Shown: positions 1-5,276 of the stretch, one piece after another
Layout of the letters: each line of letters starts with the position of its first letter
Numbering within the stretch: position 1 is the first letter of the stretch
Assembly (NCBI GenBank): GCA_902806365.1
Contig: CADCWJ010000539.1
Span: forward strand, 1 to 5,276
From: an uncultured Thermomicrobiales bacterium
Lineage (GTDB): Bacteria > Chloroflexota > Chloroflexia > Thermomicrobiales > UBA6265
DNA length: 5,276 nucleotides
Reading direction: 5' to 3'
Notes under the pieces: generated by a model
The model's database searches: none
What the model was told of the DNA's origin: nothing
The model's input: only the letters and a program-made list of their open reading frames with translations
Program-made: the position numbers and the translations under genes

Positions 1-2387
1 CCGGTGCCGCCCGGCCGTGTCGGAATCGTTCCATAATCCATCCAGTCGAACGCGTTGAGCGTCCAGTGCGGTCGGGAGGGGGTAAACCGCTGGTCCAGGC
101 GTACACCGGTCGAAAAGACGGGAAAGGCGAGCGACGCCGCGATTGCGACTGTGGCGACTGCCAGACCGATCCCGGCCCAGAGCGTCGGTTGGCCCAACCG
201 TTGAGCCGGAGCGCCCTCCTGGGGCACGATTCCGAGCGCTTCGGGAGCCCGCCGCGCAGTGCCCTGGACCGGAACCAGAGTCGCTGGAGCGGTTCGACGA
301 GTGACACCGGATTCCTTCGATCGCAGGGACTGGGCGACCGGGCGCGTGACCCCGGCAATTGCGAGCATGTGGCCAACGAGACCCGCGCAGGCGAGACCGA
401 GCAGGATCCAGATTGCGTTGTAGAACTTGAAGACGGTGTTCATCCGGTAATGCGGGCCACCGGAGAGATCGTCAACGAGATAGACGATCTCGAGCCCCGC
501 GCCAACGAACATGGCCGCCGCAATCATCGCCGCGATGAATCGGGTTCCTTCCTCCGGAAAGACCAGCCAGCAGACACTGGCGACGCCCGCGAGCCCGAGG
601 AACAGCGCAAGCACCGGTCGACCCGTCGCCAGTGCCACCACGGAGGCGACACCGACCGCGGCGATCACCCCGTACAGGATCGGAACGGCCGGGAGCCATC
701 TTGCCAGGGGCGGGGACGGAACAGCCCGCACCATCCGGAAGCATGCGTAGAGCAGCACACCGACGACAAGGACGACGAGCAGCGCGTCGGCCGTATCCCG
801 GAATCGCTGGCTGCGCTCGACGCCGACATACCGCAGGACCAGCAGCGTGCCGAGGAGCGGCGTAAGGATCATCGGATCCAGCATCACCGATTCCTGACGG
901 CTCCGTCTGTTCAAGCGGGCGGCAAGGCCATAGAAGACGATCAGCAAAAAGACCCCTAGGTGCGCCTCGATCGCAAGCAGGGGCGTCTTCTCTCGAACCG
1001 TATCCAGTTCGCCGAACAGAGCGACGTAATGCAAGGTGAACGGGAGCACGAGCACGTACGCCAGGGCACCGATGCCTGCCACGAGACCGGTGGCCATCAC
1101 CAGCCGCTTCAAGAGCGGACGCACGCCCCGCGTCGCCATGAAGACGGCGACAGCGGACAACGCCGCATAGGTTGGGACATCCCAGGCGTTGGTTGGAAAC
1201 AGGGAGCCGAGGGTAAGCGCCAGCAGACCGAGATGGGCGAGCGTCCTCGTGGCCTGGGTCCGCCGCCAGCCCGATCGTCGGGCGAGCGACGAGACGGCGC
1301 GCCACTCCAGCGCCAAGGCGAAGCCAAGGCCGATCACGAGCACCGTCATCGGCAGGGCCACGACATGGGCATGGAGATCCGCATACACCCCGGTAAAATA
1401 GGGGAACTCGGAAATCGTGAACTGGCCCTCGGTGAAGGGAATGAGTCGGGTCGGAATCCAGAACCAGTACACGAAGCTGGAGAGCGGGGGCGCGTCGTTC
1501 GCCAGCGCCAGGACTAGGCGTGCGGCGACGAGGAGGTTCCCCGCGAAGCTGACCAGGACCACGCCGACGAGTCCACTCAGAAGACCGAGTGCGGGGTTGC
1601 GCACGATCCGCGAGCCAAGGGCCGCCGCGACGCTGAACGCTCCGGTCGCCAGCAGCGACATGAATGTCGGTTGGGCGAGGTTGAACCCGATCTCGGTCGG
1701 TATGCCGGTCAGCTTGAGCAGGAACGCGATCAGGTAGGCACCGTAGTAGTAGTAGTTGAGGAAACCGTCCGCGTACCACGGGTCGACGGGCGGAAAATGG
1801 GGCGAGCGCAGGAGTGCGTTGATGTGCGCGAACTCCATCGGCTTCTCACCGCCCCAGACCGGGTGATACGAGTCGGGGTTGATCAGGCGAAAGATCAGGA
1901 AGATCGTGAACACTCCCCAGAAGACGGCCTCCGCGCCGACGATGAATCGGTCCGGGCGCCACCGTTGGCTTGCTGCGCTCTCAGCGGAACCTCGCCACGC
2001 TCGCTGGAGCACGAAGGACAACGCCGCGACGCCGAGCAGCGCGGCGAAGCACCAGACGACCCGGAAGGCGATCACCTCGATGCTGGCAAGCATCCAGACG
2101 GCGTATCCGGCGATCAGCAGCGTGACCAGGCGGCAGAACGCCCAGCCCCGATCGGGGAAGCGACGAAAGATCCGCCGGACAAATGGCCAACTGACTGCCT
2201 GGAGCACGATCAACATCACGATCCAGACCGCTAGCGCCGACCATGAATTGCTGGTGATGTCGTCGCTCCAGCGGGCATCATCAACGACGGTGAGCTGTCC
2301 AACCGGTTGGTCGTAGGTGAGCGGCTCCTGGGTGGAAGAGGCGTCGGTCTCGATCTGGAACAGGTCTCGTTGATGGACCAGGTGCAT
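1..2387 (-). CDS. DUF2298 / 'YYY' family giant polytopic membrane protein (3' end outside window)
   Basis: This frame is open for 795 codons from ATG 2387 and leaves the window without a stop, so the C-terminus is missing. The product is an integral membrane protein with about 17-19 hydrophobic segments. DUF2298 hallmarks seen in order are FPDRGWAF (77-84), GGEKPMEFAHIN (179-190), FPPVDPWYADG then NYYYYG (198-216), ISEFPYF with DLHAHVVALP (325-346), TNAWDVPTY (399-407), RMNTVFKFYNAIW (648-660) and TGVRLDQRF (760-768). The family's function is not established. Its many membrane spans and conserved acidic and His loop residues make a GT-C-like glycosyltransferase role possible, but that is inference. 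The start at 2387 is the first in-frame ATG after a stop at 2549-2547, with a weak GGGA eight bases upstream; TTG 2456 is a poorer alternative. About 50 hydrophilic residues precede the first membrane segment (about 51-70). A long hydrophilic loop lies at about 682-735. The gene is transcribed divergently from fmt. The family call is firm; the start is less so. Confidence 0.9.
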   Translation of the reverse strand, partial: MHLVHQRDLFQIETDASSTQEPLTYDQPVGQLTVVDDARWSDDITSNSWSALAVWIVMLIVLQAVSWPFVRRIFRRFPDRGWAFCRLVTLLIAGYAVWMLASIEVIAFRVVWCFAALLGVAALSFVLQRAWRGSAESAASQRWRPDRFIVGAEAVFWGVFTIFLIFRLINPDSYHPVWGGEKPMEFAHINALLRSPHFPPVDPWYADGFLNYYYYGAYLIAFLLKLTGIPTEIGFNLAQPTFMSLLATGAFSVAAALGSRIVRNPALGLLSGLVGVVLVSFAGNLLVAARLVLALANDAPPLSSFVYWFWIPTRLIPFTEGQFTISEFPYFTGVYADLHAHVVALPMTVLVIGLGFALALEWRAVSSLARRSGWRRTQATRTLAHLGLLALTLGSLFPTNAWDVPTYAALSAVAVFMATRGVRPLLKRLVMATGLVAGIGALAYVLVLPFTLHYVALFGELDTVREKTPLLAIEAHLGVFLLIVFYGLAARLNRRSRQESVMLDPMILTPLLGTLLVLRYVGVERSQRFRDTADALLVVLVVGVLLYACFRMVRAVPSPPLARWLPAVPILYGVIAAVGVASVVALATGRPVLALFLGLAGVASVCWLVFPEEGTRFIAAMIAAAMFVGAGLEIVYLVDDLSGGPHYRMNTVFKFYNAIWILLGLACAGLVGHMLAIAGVTRPVAQSLRSKESGVTRRTAPATLVPVQGTARRAPEALGIVPQEGAPAQRLGQPTLWAGIGLAVATVAIAASLAFPVFSTGVRLDQRFTPSRPHWTLNAFDWMDYGTIPTRPGGT

Positions 2388-2498
2388 GCGATGGTTCCCA
2401 TGACGAAAATCTATGGACTTCCCGTATTGTTGCGCATCCGCTCCCCGCGTTCCCAATCGGCGGTACGATGGCAGGCAAGGGGGTGAGCGCCAGACACC
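2388..2498. promoter_or_regulatory. Divergent intergenic region between the DUF2298 gene and fmt
   Basis: These 111 bases separate two divergently read genes, so promoters for both are expected here or just inside the coding ends. Only weak sigma-70-like hexamers are visible. For fmt, ATGACG (2400-2405) and TATTGT (2425-2430) lie 19 bases apart. For the minus-strand gene, TTGGGA (2456-2451) and AACAAT (about 2431-2426) also lie about 19 bases apart. Each hexamer matches its consensus at only four of six positions, so the exact elements are guesses; the regulatory role of the region follows from gene orientation. Confidence 0.35.
2477..2487 (+). promoter_or_regulatory. Ribosome binding site of fmt
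   Basis: The purine-rich AAGGGGGTGAG closely resembles the AGGAGGTGA complement of the 16S rRNA 3' end and ends 11 bases before ATG 2499. It supports that ATG as the start, in agreement with the Fmt family N-terminus (the conserved GTP segment falls at residues 9-11). Confidence 0.6.
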
Positions 2499-3488
2499 AT
2501 GTCGAAACGAATCGCTTTTCTTGGAACTCCGTCGTACGCCTGTCCGTCACTGCGCCTGCTGGCGTCCCGCGCCGATACCGAGGTGGTTCTCGTCGTGACT
2601 CAACCGGACCGGCCTGCCGGCCGGGGTCGGAAGCTCCAGGCGCCTCCGATTAAGGCGCTCGCCATCGAGCTCGGCCTGCCGATCGTTCAGACCGCCACAT
2701 TGCGCACGTCGGACGCGCGGCTGCCACTGCTCGAAGCCCGGCCAGACCTGATCGTGGTGGCGGCGTTTGGGCTGATCCTGGGGAGGTCGATACTCTCGTT
2801 ACCGCCGAACGGCTGCGTCAATCTCCACGCATCGCTGCTGCCCCGGTATCGCGGGGCGAATCCGGTCGCCGCCGCTATTGCCAACGGCGAGCGACGCACC
2901 GGCGTCAGCCTGATGCAAATGGAGCGCGGTCTCGACACGGGACCGGTCTACGACGTGGTCGAGGTCGACATAAACGAAAACGATACGACCGGGTCGCTTA
3001 CCGAGCGCCTGGCGCAGAGGGGAGCGTGTCTGCTCGGCCAGAGCCTGCCCTCACTCCTCGATGGAACAGCGGTGAGCGAGTCGCAGGGGACTGGCGCGAC
3101 CTGCACCCGGCCGATGCTCAAGGATGACGGCTGGATCGACTGGACGCTTCCGGCGGACGCCATCGAGCGCCATCTTCGCGCGATGTGGCCGTGGCCGCGG
3201 GCCTGGACCACGTTGCCGGATGGCAGCCGCGTCCAGATTCACAAGGCAACCGTCGTTGCTTCCACGGAACGGACCGTTCCCGGAACGCTGGCGTTGACCG
3301 GAAACGGCAAGCTCGTCTCGTGTGGTCGCGACGCGATCCGGTTGGAGGTCGTTCAGCTCCCGGGCGGCAAAGCGGGAGAAAGCGGGACGCTTCGATCCCT
3401 TGTCGATTCTTCGGGCATCGTGCAGCTGGGGCGGTCCGATGCCCCCCTGCATTTGGAACCGTTGGTAGTTCCTTGTGACGGGGAGTGA
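2499..3488 (+). CDS. fmt: Methionyl-tRNA formyltransferase
   Basis: The cytoplasmic enzyme transfers a formyl group from 10-formyltetrahydrofolate to Met-tRNA(fMet), making the initiator for bacterial translation. The 329-residue product begins with a Rossmann-type formyltransferase domain (about 1-190). FLGTPSYACPSL (7-18) is the N-terminal signature. QPDRPAGRGRKL (35-46) is the Fmt-specific loop, with R42 at the position of the tRNA-recognising arginine of E. coli Fmt. VNLHASLLPRYRGANP (107-122) holds the catalytic N108 and H110, and MERGLDTGP (141-149) holds D146. The C-terminal OB-like domain (about 205-329) is recognisable from TCTRPMLKDDGWIDW but ends unusually: the VQLPGGK segment (285-291) is followed by about 38 residues that resemble a second copy of the preceding segment rather than the usual short tail. 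No peptide deformylase gene lies beside it, unlike the common def-fmt pair. A good ribosome binding site precedes the ATG, and the gene ends in TGA. Confidence 0.97.
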   Translation: MSKRIAFLGTPSYACPSLRLLASRADTEVVLVVTQPDRPAGRGRKLQAPPIKALAIELGLPIVQTATLRTSDARLPLLEARPDLIVVAAFGLILGRSILSLPPNGCVNLHASLLPRYRGANPVAAAIANGERRTGVSLMQMERGLDTGPVYDVVEVDINENDTTGSLTERLAQRGACLLGQSLPSLLDGTAVSESQGTGATCTRPMLKDDGWIDWTLPADAIERHLRAMWPWPRAWTTLPDGSRVQIHKATVVASTERTVPGTLALTGNGKLVSCGRDAIRLEVVQLPGGKAGESGTLRSLVDSSGIVQLGRSDAPLHLEPLVVPCDGE

Positions 3489-3529
3489 GCCGGGGAAGTG
3501 TTCAGGTTCGGGGCGTTGTGCGTGTTGCG

Positions 3530-3535
3530 TATAAG
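3530..3535 (+). promoter_or_regulatory. Possible -10 element upstream of the dehydrogenase gene
   Basis: TATAAG matches the -10 consensus at five of six positions and sits in the non-coding gap after fmt. A TG dinucleotide lies two bases upstream (3526-3527), one base off an extended -10. No good -35 is found at 16-19 bases. If used, it would give the dehydrogenase gene its own transcript with a leader of about 170 bases. This is a weak call from one hexamer. Confidence 0.2.
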
Positions 3536-3618
3536 CAGCGTTGTCCGCAAAGAGCTCTCCGCTACCACGAAGCTCCCCTCCGCCTGAGCGCGACAGGAGT
3601 GCCGTCCTGCGATAGCAT

Positions 3619-3650
3619 CGGCGGGCAAACCGATCCGGTGGGAAACCGAT
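3619..3650 (+). repeat. Imperfect 16-bp tandem repeat, possible operator
   Basis: Two adjacent 16-bp units (3619-3634 and 3635-3650) agree at 12 of 16 positions and share an identical 3' half, AAACCGAT. The first unit also overlaps an inverted pair, ATCGG (3617-3621) with CCGAT (3630-3634), and ACCG/CGGT flank the junction (3629-3639). The repeat lies 65 bp before the dehydrogenase start in non-coding DNA. Regularly spaced half-sites like these could bind a regulator, but chance cannot be excluded at this length. Confidence 0.4.
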
Positions 3651-3699
3651 GATACGGCAATGACAGGGATTCGATCGATAACGTCCATGTCGGCGCGCT

Positions 3700-3706
3700 G
3701 AAGGGA
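3700..3706 (+). promoter_or_regulatory. Ribosome binding site that favours the second ATG of the dehydrogenase
   Basis: GAAGGGA is the only Shine-Dalgarno-like stretch here. Two in-frame ATG codons follow, at 3709 and 3715. From the last G of the run there are only 3 bases to the first ATG but 9 to the second, so 3715 is the better start. The difference is two residues and does not affect the domain. Confidence 0.5.
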
Positions 3707-3714
3707 TTATGACG

Positions 3715-4632
3715 ATGGCGGCAGCAGAAGGTCTTCGCGTCGGAGTCATCGGGCTCGGGAAGATGGGAAAGCCGATGACGAGGAATCTGCTCAAGGCGGG
3801 CTTCGAGGTCATCGTCCACAATCGCTCACCCGCCGCGGTGACCGAGCTTGTGGACTCAGGCGCAGTCGATGGCAGGAATCCGGAGAACGTTGCCGGGCAG
3901 TGCGATATCGTCATCACGAGCTTGCCCGACCCACCAGCAGTCCGTGCCGTGTATCTGGACAGCAACGGGCTTGTCAGCCACGCGCGCGCGGGCCAGATCT
4001 TCATCGACACGAGCACCGTGGACCCCGGACTCAGCCGCGAACTCCATGACGTGGTGTCGGCGAAGGGAGCGTCATTTCTCGATGCTCCCGTCAGCGGCGG
4101 TGTCGCCGGAGCCGAGGCCGGCACCTTGACGATCATGGTCGGTGGCGAAGCCGAAACGTTCGAACGAGCGAGGGTCGTTCTCGAAGCGCTCGGCCAGCGC
4201 CTGCATCATGTCGGCGCCAGCGGCGCGGGAACGGTCATCAAGCTGGCGAACCAGCTCCTGGTCGGCATCAACATGGCCGCCGTCGCGGAGGCGATGGTGC
4301 TCGGCGTCAAGGCTGGTGCCGATCCGGAGAAGATGCTTGAAGTGCTATCGACGAGTTTCGGAGGGAGCCGGATGCTTGATCGTGGGGTGCCCCTGATCAT
4401 CGACCGCAAATTCGCCGGGGCGACGCCGGTCGACCTCATCCGCAAGGATCTGGGTCTGATCGCCGATCTCGCGAACGATCTGGGTGTTCCGCTTGTGACG
4501 GGCAACCAGGCGCGAGCGGTCTTCGATCAGGCACATGACGCCGATCATGGCGACGAAGACATGACCGCGATCGTGATCGAGATCGAGCGCGCCGCCGGCG
4601 TCCAGGTTGTCCGCACCCCACCGTACGCGTGA
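3715..4632 (+). CDS. NAD(P)-dependent beta-hydroxyacid dehydrogenase (3-hydroxyisobutyrate / tartronate-semialdehyde reductase family)
   Basis: The 305-residue length is normal for this soluble family, which oxidises beta-hydroxyacids or reduces the matching semialdehydes. The N-terminal Rossmann domain (about 1-165) opens with VGVIGLGKMGKPM (9-21), the GxGxMGxxM dinucleotide fold. The substrate loop DAPVSGG (123-129) leads into AGAEAGTLTIMVGG (131-144). The helical C-terminal domain carries GAGTVIKLANQ (170-180), with the catalytic lysine K176 and N179, and the KDL cofactor motif (244-246). All key residues are present, so the enzyme should be active. The second strand ends in VHNRS (34-38) rather than an acidic residue, which in this family usually goes with NADP(H); that is inference. 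The substrate cannot be told from sequence: 3-hydroxyisobutyrate, tartronate semialdehyde, succinic semialdehyde or glyoxylate-type activities are all possible. An upstream in-frame ATG at 3709 would add two residues. The YdcZ-like gene follows after 19 bases. Confidence 0.92.
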   Translation: MAAAEGLRVGVIGLGKMGKPMTRNLLKAGFEVIVHNRSPAAVTELVDSGAVDGRNPENVAGQCDIVITSLPDPPAVRAVYLDSNGLVSHARAGQIFIDTSTVDPGLSRELHDVVSAKGASFLDAPVSGGVAGAEAGTLTIMVGGEAETFERARVVLEALGQRLHHVGASGAGTVIKLANQLLVGINMAAVAEAMVLGVKAGADPEKMLEVLSTSFGGSRMLDRGVPLIIDRKFAGATPVDLIRKDLGLIADLANDLGVPLVTGNQARAVFDQAHDADHGDEDMTAIVIEIERAAGVQVVRTPPYA

Positions 4633-4637
4633 GCTTC

Positions 4638-4641
4638 GGAG
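4638..4641 (+). promoter_or_regulatory. Ribosome binding site supporting a GTG start for the YdcZ-like gene
   Basis: GGAG ends 10 bases before GTG 4652, just after the dehydrogenase stop. It is the best-placed Shine-Dalgarno-like motif for this frame, which has no in-frame ATG before its first membrane segment. The competing start TTG 4607 lies inside the dehydrogenase gene. Confidence 0.4.
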
Positions 4642-4651
4642 TTTCGGCCCC

Positions 4652-5227
4652 GTGGCCCGCAATGATGTTCGTCCAGGGCGGTCCGCCACCAATGGGAATC
4701 GTGCGCACTTGACGCAGTGGGGCTTCATCGCGGCCGCGGTCTGTGCCGGGATCATCAACGCGGTGCAGATCGCCCTGCTCGGAGGTATCTCCCGCGATCG
4801 TGGGCCGTGGGAGGCGACCTGGATCTCGATGCTTGCCTCCCTCCTCGGAATGGCGCTGCTTCTTGCGGCGCTCTCCTTTTCCGGAGCACCGCCTGCCTTG
4901 AGGTTCCCGTTCGCAACAGGCGCGACTTATGTCACCTTCTCAATCATTCTTGCCGTGTCTTTGATTATCGCGGGCGATGGGCTGCCGTCGCATCTCCTTT
5001 TGACAGGGTTGGCGGCAATCCCCTACCTGCTTACCGCGTCACTCGTTGGACCGCGGCTGGGCCTGGCGGTGTTCTTCGCATCGATCGTGTCCGGGCAGTT
5101 GATCGGCTCGGTCGTGCTCGATCACATCGGTGCGTTTGGCACGGCCGTCCGTCCAATCAGCCTCGCCCGCCTCATGGGGATCGGAGCGTTGTTGCTCGGG
5201 GTCGTCCTGGTTCGGGGAACCGACTGA
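4652..5227 (+). CDS. YdcZ-like (DUF606) DMT-superfamily membrane protein
   Basis: The 191-residue product is an inner-membrane protein with about six hydrophobic segments (roughly 25-45, 56-77, 92-107, 114-131, 136-157 and 171-188). The best family match is the C-terminal signature GQLIGSVVLDHIGAFG (148-163), followed by an ISLARLMGIGALLLGVVLVR end; these are typical of YdcZ-like members of the drug/metabolite transporter superfamily. Proteins of this family are small and are thought to act as transporters, perhaps as dimers, with few known substrates. A polar N-terminal extension of about 24 residues precedes the first membrane segment, more than usual. The true start may therefore be a later TTG (4709, beginning LTQWGF), or the earlier TTG 4607 that overlaps the dehydrogenase gene by 26 bp. 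The 19-bp gap to the upstream gene suggests an operon and a transport role linked to that enzyme's substrate or product; this link is inferred. Confidence 0.8.
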   Translation: MARNDVRPGRSATNGNRAHLTQWGFIAAAVCAGIINAVQIALLGGISRDRGPWEATWISMLASLLGMALLLAALSFSGAPPALRFPFATGATYVTFSIILAVSLIIAGDGLPSHLLLTGLAAIPYLLTASLVGPRLGLAVFFASIVSGQLIGSVVLDHIGAFGTAVRPISLARLMGIGALLLGVVLVRGTD

Positions 5228-5276
5228 CGGCCCGAACCAACGCGATGGCGGGCATGCTTACGCGCCGTACAGCCCC

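Noticed and set aside
472..1779. Minus-strand open frame of 435 codons with an ATG
   Set aside because: It is one frame off the DUF2298 gene. Its product is Arg/Pro/Gly-rich with no membrane segments or recognisable domain, as expected for an out-of-frame reading of GC-rich DNA, while the neighbouring frame gives a clear conserved protein.
66..2316. Several plus-strand open frames (66-959, 960-1517, 1671-2234, 1879-2316)
   Set aside because: They are antisense to the DUF2298 gene. Their compositions are charged and low in hydrophobic content, without family motifs.
2609..2624. Perfect CCGGCC-tgcc-GGCCGG inverted repeat inside fmt
   Set aside because: It falls on codons of the conserved RPAGRG loop and is explained by GC-rich Pro/Ala/Gly codons.
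3593..3608. Hairpin CAGGA-gtgccg-TCCTG after fmt as a terminator
   Set aside because: The stem is only five base pairs and no run of T follows, so it does not make an intrinsic terminator.
3665..3690. tRNA T-arm-like GGATTCGATC
   Set aside because: The flanking bases do not form the T-stem, and no acceptor stem or anticodon arm can be drawn around it.
3051..4136. Minus-strand open frame of 361 codons across the fmt-dehydrogenase gap
   Set aside because: It is antisense to two well-supported genes and crosses the gap between them. The product is Ser/Arg/Pro-rich with no domain pattern.
4345..4758. Minus-strand open frame of 137 codons over the dehydrogenase-YdcZ junction
   Set aside because: It lies antisense to the conserved C-terminal domain of the dehydrogenase and shows no motif or ribosome binding site of its own.
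5258..5276. Possible 3' end of a minus-strand gene (…GLYGA then TAA at 5260-5258)
   Set aside because: Only five codons lie within the window, too few to separate from chance. The next sequence to the right would decide it.

Overview
The window is GC-rich and densely coding on the plus strand downstream of a divergent junction. Gene content points to Chloroflexota, perhaps the Thermomicrobia. The main clue is a giant polytopic membrane protein of the DUF2298 / 'YYY' family, a family known mainly from Chloroflexota and archaea. The phylum is an inference from family distribution, not from a marker gene.

Region 1 (1-2387, minus strand) is one uninterrupted reading frame of 795 codons that starts near 2387 and runs off the left edge. 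It has no stop inside the window. Translating it by hand gives a very hydrophobic protein with the DUF2298 hallmark segments in the expected order. All other long open frames over this stretch, on both strands, are shadows of it.

Region 2 (2388-2498) is a short divergent intergenic region. It should carry the promoters of both the DUF2298 gene and the plus-strand genes.

Region 3 (2499-5227, plus strand) holds three genes: fmt (methionyl-tRNA formyltransferase), a 220-bp gap containing an imperfect 16-bp tandem repeat, a beta-hydroxyacid dehydrogenase of the 3-hydroxyisobutyrate / tartronate-semialdehyde reductase family, and a small YdcZ-type (DMT superfamily) membrane protein. The last two are only 19 bp apart (4632 to 4652) and probably cotranscribed. 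The YdcZ protein may therefore move a metabolite linked to the dehydrogenase, but nothing in the sequence names that metabolite.

Region 4 (5228-5276) is a 49-bp tail in which no gene can be supported.

No rRNA, tRNA, CRISPR array, insertion sequence or convincing intrinsic terminator was found. Most of the window is ordinary chromosomal gene content. The least understood item is the DUF2298 protein. The most unusual local detail is an apparent partial duplication at the C-terminal end of Fmt.
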